Source: Zonotrichia leucophrys gambelii
Lineage: Eukaryota; Chordata; Aves; Passeriformes; Passerellidae
Direction of reading: 5' to 3'
Assembly: GCF_028769735.1 (NCBI RefSeq)
Contig: NC_088173.1
Coordinates: 67,766,963 to 67,830,962 of the forward strand
DNA: 64,000 bases
The translations under genes and the position numbers were made by a program. Below are positions 47,860 through 58,269 of this stretch, piece by piece (the stretch's first letter is position 1; every line of letters begins with the position of its first letter). The notes beneath the pieces are model-generated. The model did not search any database and was not told where the DNA came from. It was given only the letters and a program-made list of their open reading frames with translations.

Positions 47860-50800
47860 TCTTCCCCCTCACACACTGATCTGCCATGGCACTAAGAGCA
47901 TTCAAGGAGGTGTGAAGTAAATGGATTTTTCTGCTCTCACTGGAACAGCTCTAGCTGGTTTTCACGTGTAATGTGATCATTGTTTTTAGTACTTTGGGAA
48001 ATGTTAAGAGGCGAGTTCTTCACTAATTTTAATCTAACAATAATATAAATAATATCCAAGAATCAATATTGTTCTTATTAGATTTACCTTCCTTGGCTAC
48101 TGTTGTACTTCCCTGGTGTTTGAATGTGCAGATGGTTTCAAATCTTTCTGTTTATTTAGGGAGAAGCCGTTGCCTCTCTTCTTTGTACTCATGGCTATTG
48201 ACCTAGCCCCTGAATAAATTCCACTTCCAGTGTTATGACAACATCAACTAAGAAATGGAAAGAAAAGGTGAAAAAGTAAATTACAGGTTTTTTGGTTCTA
48301 AAGCTAAATATTTAATTAATACTTTCCCCTCTCTATAAAGGATGTTGCACCATTTAGATCAATTAAGGGGAGTTTTTGAAGGATATTACAGCTGCAGTTG
48401 CCCTATCAAAATAAAGGCTGATGCCACTGATGTTGTGAGTGTACATTTGTCACTGTGCAGCCACCTGTTAAAATAGCTTTTTAAAGCCTTTCAGATTGCA
48501 TAAGTGTCTCTAACTATTATGACAAGGAGTTCTGCCTTATCCAGATTAGCTCCAAATAAAAATAATTTAATTTTCTGCACATCTTTGAGGGCACAGTTAA
48601 TCTGTTAACCTCCAAACAGCTTTTATCTCATGTAAGTACATTTTCTGCTCTGTGACAAGCACTGAGAACAGCCTGTTTCAGGTATTTTTGGTTTTCACCT
48701 CTGCATTGAAAGCAGGAACTCAAATGTAAGTACCAATAGTGCAAAAGGCCACACTCCAGGGGCCACAGTGATAAGGTTTTCCTACAGAGAAAGCAAACAG
48801 GTAGATAATTACCTGACTATTCTCAAGTAGCTCAAATGTGTTCTGAACAGGGAAGTATTTCTGCAGGAAGCAAATCTCAGCATGGCTTTACTGTTGTAAT
48901 AAGCAAACGGTACAATATACACAGCACAATGAGAGAGAGAAACAAAGTGATTGAATACAATCTTTTAAATTCAAGAGAATAGGATTTGTTTCTGCATGGG
49001 GTCCACTTGTAATATCAGCAATTCTGCTTGGCTCTTACAGAGCTTTTTTCATCAAAATGTCTCAAAGAACATTATAAAAAGGTGTGATATCCCTTTCTGT
49101 AAAATTGAAATAGGACTTGCACGAGGGTACTCATCAGTCACCTTGATCAGGCAATAATAAAAACCTCCTCTTGAAAATTTTCAGTGTTCTTGCCATTTGC
49201 CAAAGCTGCTTCTCTCTATTACCTACTCAGAAACCAGCCAGGAGCTATTTCATTGAAATAACTGTAATTACACTCTGAAACACAGTGTGGGTAGAACTCA
49301 AGGCCTCCTGTCCTTAAAAGCAGAATCCTTGTGCTGTGCACACCCACGTGGCCCCAGGAACAAAGGGACTGAGGGATCCCAACAAGGCTTCCCAGAATTT
49401 CCCAGAAATAATGACTAGTGAGCATAGATTTGATCCATACTTGAAAAGCAGAAATTGATTCTACCCTATAAACCAAATATCTCCATAATTTATGTCCTAT
49501 GCTGTTTAGTTAACTCCCCTTTAAGCAAACTATTTATTTCACTGTGAGAGAATTTGGTTCCTGAAAGATCAAAAAAAACCCCAAAAAACCAGACTGCATT
49601 TTTCTGTGAAGTGAAATATCCACAGTATTGCTTAGCTGGATCACTCCATTCTTCTTAAAACCAAAACACACATTGGGAGCAAAGCCAATCAATTAGAGAT
49701 CCCAACCAGAAAACCTTTCTAATCAGAAGTGAGGCCTTGAATTTCCCTCTCAGCATTTAGGAGATTGCTCTGCAGCGCTCTCACTCAAATTGCATTCATC
49801 TCCTCTCATATCTGATGAGTTTATGTATGCAACAAGGAGGGAACAGATGATGTGGGATGTGCAGGGCTTTCAGAATGAATGGCTCAGAAATTCTGCTGCA
49901 TGGAAATCAGGTAAAAGCATTTTCTCTGGAGAAGTCAGGAAATCCACAATATGGGATGAAAGGGGAGGTGGATTTTATTTCATGACAAAAATTCATGGCT
50001 CTCTTCCTCATCAGATTTCATCATCTTCTTAAAGGAAAAAAAACACAACACAAAACAACAGTAGAAGACAAACAAAAATATGGACAGAAATGTAATGTGC
50101 CATTAAAAAAAAAATATATATTTATATATAAAAGTGTTGCATTTATCTGATGTATAAAATGTGAGCTCTTATATCTGACTTCCCATCCCTTGGCTGAACC
50201 ACACTATCAGTTTCTCCCAGCAGGTGCCAGGTCTGTGTGTGTGTGTTTTCAAGGTTTTTTTATTCACTTATGGTGCTCTGGAAATAACAGTCCTTCATGG
50301 AAGCACTTCATAGAACAGCAGGATACCCCTCAATATATCCCACAGAAATTCCTGCTGCTTTCTGTGGTGTTTCTAGGAAAAGAAACACAGATGATAATGT
50401 AAATTCAAAAGGTGCATTTCAGGAAAAAGACTGCTACCTGCAGGGTAAAAATTATGTTATGCAGAATTCAGTATTTTTGGGTGAGCCCAGATGAAAGAAT
50501 TGAATTTTTTTTTAATTGAACTTTTTTTTTTTAATTCAAAGCTGCTCTGCAGAGAGTTTTTAGGTTCAGAAAAGGCAAAGCTGTCATGTGCCATGTAAAT
50601 AGGAGTTTGTGGACTGTCATGATTGCAGGAAGAACTAGAGAGATGCAACCCATGGGAAACGGGGAGAGTTCCTTGCTCTTGACAGGAAACCAAATAGCAC
50701 CTGCGGGAAAATGCCTTCAGTGCCAGTGGGAGGGGAGATCTGTGACAACCCCTAAATTTCACTGAAATGTTGAAGTTCAGAAATTCTGTCCTGGTCACAG

Positions 50801-51880
50801 CTCCTCCCTAGCCTGCCACAGGGTAATAAATAATATACAGGTTTTTCACAGAATAAGTGTGTTTATATGCAAGCAATAAGGAAATTCTGCTTGGATGAGG
50901 GAGTCTTCAGGTTAAGTTTCAGATCTAGTGACCAGTTATGGGCTCTGTAAAACACATATCCCTCATAACCTCCAAAAATTACTGTATTCATAGGGACTTA
51001 TGAAGAATTTATTGATTTTATGGGTTTTTAATGAATTAAGAGATTGGTTTCTTTAGTGACATTTTATACATTGAACTCCAGATAATAAATTTCAAATGTA
51101 CCTTTGTACAAACACAATAGTTTCACCCCTGAAATTGTTGATGTCTGTTGTTGTAATGTTTGGTCAGAATTTTTTCCTTGAACTGTAGCCTGGAAAAAGG
51201 TTTCTAAGCTATATTGGCAGAGTGTAAAATGGGTAAAATGATTTCACCAACTCACTGTGGTGTTGTCCATTACTTCTTCCACTTACAAACCTGTCAGCAA
51301 GGAATAGACACGTGCATTGTTCCTTATTCTCAATCATCTCCTCTAGATGTGGGTGACTGGGGCATAATCTTGTTTTCTCCTAATAACCAGATCTACAGCC
51401 TATTTACTGACTTATGGAGATAAACAAAATGAGCAGAACTTCATTTCTTGGGGAAAACAGTTATAATTTTATTTAATATTACAAGCTTTATTATCTGACA
51501 CAAGTCTTAAGATTTCCATCCTTAAAATTCAGCAAAAAATATAAACTTTCAGATTAATTGTCAAATGCAAAGCATATAGTCCAAGCCATCATGTAACTTA
51601 TAGCTTATATAAAGATCAACCATGAGCCAATTGTATGATCCTATGGAACAGCTTCCATGTCTTCCCCAAACAGTTACACAAAAAAATCCAAAGACAGGAA
51701 TATTTCAGTCTGTTCCCTATGACTATCAATGATTTAAATCTAATTATGAGTCTATTTACTAAAATTACTTATGGCTGACCAGAGCTATAGTGAGCCATTC
51801 ATCTCCAAGGAGCTGCAGCTCAGTTTCTGCACATCTCAGGGTTTCTACCTGGAATTCTGAATTATCCCTCAGGAAACACA
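47860..51880. other. non-coding, mostly unassigned
   Basis: No gene recognised. A weak MIR-like stretch at 49285-49350 ('agaactcaaggcctcctgtc') and a repeat-like segment at 50590-50815 are noted elsewhere. AT-dinucleotide-rich sequence lies at 50106-50132. Confidence 0.4.
48470..48685. promoter_or_regulatory. candidate conserved non-coding element
   Basis: Non-repetitive, with 'ccagattagctcc', 'aataatttaattttc' and 'gcacagttaatctgttaacc' in close order. Texture-based call only. Confidence 0.2.
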
Positions 51881-51890
51881 ATCACAGCAG

Positions 51891-52412
51891 TGTGGGAGTT
51901 GGAAAAACCACAGAAACTGAAGGGTTTGACCTTCACCCTTGGAAGAAGCTTGGATTGATGTAAAAATACAATACACAGACATTAAGCAGAAAAATCATAA
52001 AGTTATATTTATACAGTTGTAAGTAAGAATATGTCTTAAGTAAGTGAGAAACTGTATTGGGTGAGATGGTGAAGGGTCTATAGCATAGTAATGTGAGTGT
52101 ATGAAGTTAAGAGTTTAAAAGTTATAATATGTGTGTAAGTGAGACAGAAGCCATTGGATAAAATATCTGCAGCGCAGCAGAAGTAAAGGTGATAGGTTAG
52201 AAAAGTAAAATAAACCCTGTGGCAACTGTCCATTAGTATTGAAAGTTCTACATTGTCTTGTAATGAAGAAACTTGCGACTACTTTGACATATGGCTGACT
52301 GCTTGCTCCTCCAAAAAATCTCACAGCCTTTGAGATTGATGTTTATCCGAGCAATAAATCATTCTTAGCTTGAATTTGTCCCATCCCTTCATTTCTAGTG
52401 GTGACAATGACA
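51891..52412 (+). mobile_element. solo LTR, class II-like
   Basis: Starts 'tgtgggagttggaaaaacc' and ends 'gtggtgacaatgaca'. A 6-bp duplication, CAGCAG, flanks it (51885-51890 and 52413-52418); the match extends to 8 bp if two LTR-end bases are included. AATAAA at 52353-52358 is followed by a 54-bp U5. Internal sequence is AT-rich with repeated 'agtaag/taagtga' words. No retroviral genes attached. The boundaries rest on the duplication and TG...CA ends, so another exact end is possible. Confidence 0.7.
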
Positions 52413-52419
52413 CAGCAGC

Positions 52420-55400
52420 TTCCCTGTCCTCTCCCAGTGCATTGATCCCTCTTGGCTGGCTGCAGGCACAAGCTCAGAGTTCACCTGTGAGCAGCAAGCA
52501 AAGGGTGAAATTCTTCCTCTCTGACAGAGAACCTGTGTTTCTGTTGAGTGGATTGGAAGGTTGTTTTTGGGTTTTTTGGGGCTTTTTTTGGTCAGGAAAT
52601 AAACCTGTGCCCAGGTACCAACATAGCCCTGGCTTAACAGTGTGGCTGCAGCTCCAACACATGGCGCAGGCAGATGATGGTGGGAGAGCAGGGTATGAGC
52701 TTTCTACACTTCCCTGCCTCCCCTGACTAAATCCAGGTATTTTTAGACCAGTGCCAGGATATTTGCATAAATCTGATAGTGAACAGGAAGGCAGCTCTGG
52801 CTCCAGAGAGCTGGCAGGCTGCTCTGCCTTTGGCTCAGGCCATTGAGGAGTCAGGCAGCTGAGACACCAGCTGTGTCTTCTCTGTGAACCTTCTGTAGAT
52901 TCTGCTGGAGTGACTTGGAAAAAGAAAGTCTGAAGATGATAAATAGGGATGGTATTGTTGCCAAGAGCTGGTTAAAGGGAGCATCTGTTGTGAGGGATGA
53001 AAGCTGTAGCGGAGAGAACTTGTACTGATGCTCTTTATTTCAATACCTGGAGACATTAGTGAGCCTAATACAACTTTTATGAGGGAGGATTGACCCAGAG
53101 TCCTTGGGATCATTTTAATTCCCACTTCAAAGGGCACTCAAATGCTTACAGAACTTACTGGTGACCATGGCCAGAAACACCGAGGTCTCAATCCCTGCTA
53201 ACAGGAGATGCATTTTACATCAAAACACAACTGGGAACAATCACATAAAGAGCTTTGGAAGTGGAGCTGAAGCCTCCCTGTCCTCCCAGAGGACATCCCC
53301 ATCTTTGCTGTTGGAGCTGCCATTGTTTTCATGTTCTCTTTCCAGTCCAGTGAGTTCTGACTTCTCTTTCTCTGTGCACTGCAAGGCTTTTCATCTGGCA
53401 CTGCTGAGACATCCTGCCCTCCCTCCGAGCAGCCTTGAATCTCTTGGCTGACCTACTTGCCAGAGCCACAAGGAGTGGGGAGTTAAGTCCTGTGAAGCAG
53501 AGACAACTGAGCTCAGATCTTCCCAACTTCTGCTGGCTGCTGATCTGCTGCCCCATCCCTGCTGTGCCAGTGAGCCCGCCCTGGAAAAGCAGCCACTGCT
53601 GTGTTTTCTGGGGCACACAGGAATCAATAAACATATTTTTTCCATGCACTTACAAGAGTTGTGGAATGGGGATCCTTGGGCTGCTCAGGGAGTAGAAATC
53701 CTCCTTTGGAAGGAAAGTCTGCGTGGGCTTGGGCAATGCAAAATGTGCTGGAACACAGGGTGAGATAAACCAGTAATGTTCAAGACTAAAAATTTGAAAT
53801 TATGGGTCAAAGACCAATCCAAATTCCATTTATCGGATTGAGGTCTTTTGAGTCTTGTGTCAGATGTCATGCTCAGTGTGTCACAGGGAAAAATTAATTT
53901 CAGAGCAAACTGAACCAATCCCAGATGCCATCTCTTGTATTTTGTTGTGGTTTTCTCTCCTTCCATTTTGTTTTAGGTTTAACAATATTGACGATAATTA
54001 GCCACTTATTGAAGGCAATATAGTGCAAGATGTTCCTTGTTTCTCTTTTTTGTTACAGTAAGAGAGTAAAGATCCTCCAAACCCTGTGTAAAATAAACCT
54101 GCTCTTCTCACTACTCCTCTCCTCTTCAGAAATAACCACTTGTACTAATAGTTTTTACCCTGAGAGGCAAAATCCACATGCAGTCTCAAGTGATAAACAG
54201 ATTTTCTGTTCCCCTTCTCTCTCTGCATGTTGGATTTCTGCCACGACTTTACATTTTTTGCCAGATGACACCTGCCTTCAGCAGTGAGAGGGTGCAGTTG
54301 GAAACAAGCCCCAGTCATAGCAGTGTGTACTACATTAATTTACCTGTGATTAAACCCAAGGCTGAATGGAAAATCATTAAGAAGCACGAGTTCATCATTT
54401 TAAGACCTGTGAGAAGGGCACTGCCTAGACATCACTGCAAGAAGCTGGTACAGGTGTCTGGGTAACAGCTCAAACAGGTGAGCAGCTCATCTGAGGCAAT
54501 TAATACATGAATATAAATATTTGACAGTCTCATGAACATGCTGTCTCTGTAGTCAGACAGCTTTTGAATTCCCTCTGCTTCATTAGCTCAGTTCATTTCA
54601 GTATCTCAAGCCACAGCAAAATCCCTAATTTATGTTTACAGCACAGCAGGACTCTGGATTTGGGATCACTGGTGAACCACCAGTGAGAAAAGCCCCACGA
54701 AAGGGAGTTACTCCTCTCTTGTTAAAAGAAAACAGTAAAAACAACAATAACAAAAAAAAAAACCAGAACAAAACAAAACAAAAACGCCAAACAAACAAAC
54801 AAACAAAAAAACCCATAAAAACCCACTCCAAACTAACAAACAACAACAAAAATCAGGTAATTAATGGACCTAAATCAAATATTTGAATTCAGATTTGGCA
54901 CTGTAGGTAAGAGAATTACTACAGAATTTCAGATCTCAAAGCACACACAGCAGCTACCAATTGTCATTTTTTGTCATGAGCACTTTGTACTCTTGGTAAT
55001 CTCATGGAAATTCAGTAGCTCCCAGCTTCCCTGCCCCACAAATACCTGTGGTACAAATTCTCTGGGTTTCTGCAAACCTCTGCTCATTTTATGCAGGTGT
55101 ATTTCCAGGAATCTAGGGAAAGGGGAGCTTCTCAAGTTTTAAATGGCAGCACTGGTGTACATGGAATATGGCAAATACGTACCTGTAATCTGGAGCACAG
55201 GTGAATCCTTATGTAACAATAGTTTTTCTAAATTTTGTCTTGGTTTACACGAGGCTGACAAGTTGAAATCCTGACATTTCACCTGCTCTGGGAATTTGTT
55301 TGAGAAGTTTAATTTTGCAGGTTAATAATACCATGTTGAAGTACACCAAGGGAAACAAATTTGGTAATATTCCTACTCCAAGGCCATTTTTGTTTGTTTG

Positions 55401-56600
55401 TAATGTTCCTTTACTTTCTGTGAGTCTTTCCATTCCATTTGTTGCCAGTTCTTAGAAGAAGCCTCATAATAGCAAGTACAAGAACCAAAATGAAACACCA
55501 AAAAGCACAGAGACATTTACTTACCAAATCCTATGTAGACCAATGCTGTCATCTAAAAATCTTTGGATGCTGCTATTTCCCTAGATTCCTAAAAGTACGC
55601 CTTCTGAATAAATTGAGCAGAGGTTTGCAGAAACAAACAAGCTGACAATTTGTATCAGGAATGCTAAAAACCAAGATGGGAAACCACCACATTCAGCCAG
55701 GGACCATGGTATAAAAAATATAATATTATACCAGGCACCATGGTATAAAACATGTAAGGAACCTGTAGTTCTCTCAGGGACTTTAATAGCATCTTCCATT
55801 TGTTATTTAAAATGCTGAACCTCCTCCAAGAAATTGTCAACAAAATAATTTTTTTTTTTTCCTAAAAATATGACCAGAGGAAAAAAGAGGTGATGACCTC
55901 CCAAGGCCCAGCACCCTGAGAAAGTCTAAGGAATAGGTTTAAATTTCTTCAGCTTTTGAGAGAGTTTGAAAAATAAAATTAGGTGAATTTTCAGAGTGCT
56001 GGGACATTCTGTGAAGAAAGTTCCTCCTCCTGAGGCTGTCCCTCTTTGTGAGGCTCAATTAAAAATTAATTGAGCTGAAAGGCGAGAAAATTATGATTCT
56101 ATAGGTAAGTGATCAGGCAACTTGCTGTTTCTGCTCCAGTGAATACTTCACACAAAATTATGTAAATATTCATTAGAATGTCAGGAACTCAGTCTCCCCA
56201 GCCACATGAATACCCTAATCACTAGGATCACAGAGTCTTGTGCCCAATGAATATTTAGTTGTTCTCTAAAGCCTAGCAGTTTCAGCAGGAGGCTCAAAAG
56301 ACTCTCTTCTCAAATACCTAAAATAGAGGGGCTGAAATATTGGAAATTTGAAATTTAACCCTGACCAGAAAAGGATGGAATGGAAGTCAGATATCCCACA
56401 ACCATTAATACATTGAAATAAAGAAAGGACACAAAGCCTTTTGTGCAAATCCATTGTGATGTTTTGAGAATCATCTCCTGCATTGTGCAGACAGGCAGGG
56501 AAAATGTTTCTGGAGCAGAACATACCATGGGATTTCCAGGCTACATAGAAATGCCGTGATCACTGCAACATTAACTACATAGCAAAGCAGCAGTGAAAGA
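52420..56600. other. non-coding, unassigned
   Basis: GC content is higher at 52400-53700, where overlapping frames in several phases (for example 53161-53451, 53329-53649, 53435-53695) have no known domain. A promoter or CpG island is not evident. An A-rich block is listed at 54725. Confidence 0.4.
54725..54856. repeat. A-rich low-complexity block with (CAAA)n
   Basis: A-runs with CAAAC units, including 'caaacaaacaaacaaac' near 54789. The 84-codon frame across it is an artefact. Confidence 0.85.
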
Positions 56601-56604
56601 GATT

Positions 56605-56717
56605 GTAACACAAATAAACACAATGAACATCAACAAATTACCAGGACCAGATGATATTGCCTCTAGAGTTCTACAGCAACACATAGATTAAATAAATATA
56701 TTATACATATGGTATAG
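56605..56717 (+). mobile_element. old CR1 ORF2 fragment
   Basis: The words 'caacaaattaccaggacca' and 'gatgatattgcctctagagt' correspond to the CR1 reverse-transcriptase region encoding K-L-P-G-P-D-D. No continuous frame remains. The fragment is cut by the LTR at 56718 and probably continues at 57112. Confidence 0.7.
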
Positions 56718-57105
56718 TGTGGTCACCAATTGTTGTGGTGTTGTGGGTCCCAGGATGAGCTGAGATGAGAATTGACTCCAAGGTCTCAGAAGGCTGATAT
56801 ATTATATATTATATTATATTATATTATATTATATTATATTATATTATATTATATTATATTACTAAAGAAAGAGAAAGGAGACATCAGAAGGCCAGACAAG
56901 AATGAATAATTAAAACCAGTGACAGACTCAGAGTCTGACACAGCTGGACTGTGATTGGACATTAATCAAAAACAATTCACATGCTGGGTAAACAACTCTC
57001 CAAATCACATTTCAGAGCAGCAAAACATGGAGAAGCTGAGGCTTCTCATCTTGCCAGGAAAAGAAATCCTGGAGAAAGGATTTTTCATAAAATATCACAG
57101 TGACA
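56718..57105 (-). mobile_element. solo LTR, ERVK-like family (copy E)
   Basis: 388 bp, starting 'tgtggtcaccaattgttg' and ending 'atatcacagtgaca'. A perfect 6-bp duplication, GTATAG, flanks it (56712-56717 and 57106-57111). It shares long blocks with copies D and F ('gctgggtaaacaa', 'agcagcaaaacatggagaag', 'ggatttttcataaaatat'). An (ATATT)n array has grown in the AT-rich segment next to the poly(A) region. This copy shows the most complete U5 terminus of the family here. Confidence 0.92.
56799..56861. repeat. (ATATT)n microsatellite inside LTR copy E
   Basis: About twelve pentamers at the position where copies A, D and F have a short ttatattaaa-type segment. Confidence 0.95.
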
Positions 57106-57111
57106 GTATAG

Positions 57112-57844
57112 TATATTTAATGTCTCACTTTAAACCTTGTGGTATATGAAGACAAAAACACAGGGGATGGAATAGGAGTTAGAAAATTTACAAATGTTCT
57201 CAGGGAATAACAGCCCTTTAAACCTAAGATCTCCACTGGGAAAATTATTAGTAACAGTAAAAATATTACAGAATAGACCCTTGAATATTTAAATTATTTT
57301 TTATTTGAGAAGAGTAATCATGGCTTCTGTTGATGGTGCTGTTTAAAGAGGTCGAGGAACATAAGGGATAAAGTGGCAGGAGCTGGACAGTCTGTTTTAA
57401 TTTCCTACAAAATTTTATCAAAGCCTTTTGAATAGGCTGCCAGAACACAGAGTATCATGGGATGAGAGGGACGACCCTCACATGCATTAATCTCTGGTGA
57501 AAAAGCAGGAATTCAAGGATAACTGCAAAAGGTCACGTCTTGCAATGCAGGATGGTTATCACAGCAGCTGGGCAGGAGCCTGTCCTGGAACTTGCTCTGT
57601 TTATTCTGCCAAGAAATGACCTACAGAAGAGGGATGATCTGTGTGGTGATAATATGATGTGAATTATGATGACCCACCATTTTATGAGGCACTTAGGAAC
57701 AGGACAGGCTGTGAAGAATTTGAGAAGGGCTTTAGAGGCCAGAATATCTTGGCAATAAAATGTCACATGAAGCTCAACACAGATAAATACAAAGTGATAC
57801 AATGGGGAGAACCAATCTTACCTGACACATGCAGTGTTAGCCTT
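57112..57844 (+). mobile_element. old CR1 ORF2 fragment, continuation
   Basis: The 3' part is clear: 'ggaacaggacaggctgtgaa', 'gaatttgagaagggctttag', 'aatgtcacatgaagctcaac', 'acagataaatacaaagtgat' match the CR1 ORF2 stretch encoding '...MKLNTDKYKVIQ...'. A 95-codon frame starting at 57659 still spans this piece, then runs into the next LTR. The middle (57112-57660) is a plausible but diverged continuation, e.g. 'caaagccttttgaataggct' for the K-A-F-D-R-L region. Confidence 0.6.
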
Positions 57845-58262
57845 TGTGGTGTTTGTGAGGGTCCACAGGACGAGGTGAGAGATGAGAATCTGACTCCATG
57901 TTCTCAAAAGGCTAATTTATTATTTTATGATATTCCATTATATTAAAGAATGCTATACTAAAACTACACTAAAGAAAGAGAAGGATACAGACAGAAGGCT
58001 TAACAAGAATGATAATGAAAACTCGTGACTGACTCCTCAGAGTCCAACACAGCTGGCTGTGATTGGTCATTAAGTTAAAACAATTCACATGGAACCAATC
58101 AAACATGCACCTGTTGGTAAACAATATCCAACCACATTCCAAAGCAGCAAACACAGGAGAAGCAAATAAGATGACATTGTTTTCCTTTTTCTCTGAGGCT
58201 TCCCAGCTTCCCAGGAGAAGAAATCCTGGTGAAGGGATTTTTCAGAAAATATGACAGTGACA
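57845..58262 (-). mobile_element. solo LTR, ERVK-like family (copy F)
   Basis: 418 bp, the longest copy here, starting 'tgtggtgtttgtgagggtcc' and ending 'atatgacagtgaca'. The target duplication is AGCCTT (57839-57844) and AGCTTT (58263-58268), one mismatch. Sense is minus, with AATAAA near 57917 (complement of tttatt) and CCAAT from the complement of 'gattggtcat' near 58060. It keeps a segment ('accaatcaaacatgcacctg') absent from copies D and E, so it is probably closest to full length. Confidence 0.88.
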
Positions 58263-58269
58263 AGCTTTG

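Noticed and set aside
49285..49350. Possible MIR or tRNA-derived SINE ('agaactcaaggcctcctgtc')
   Set aside because: One short match with no second supporting block; too weak to list as a feature.
53161..53695. GC-richer segment with frames on both strands, considered as an exon or CpG island
   Set aside because: CpG pairs are scarce, frames in several phases compete, and no translation resembles a known protein.
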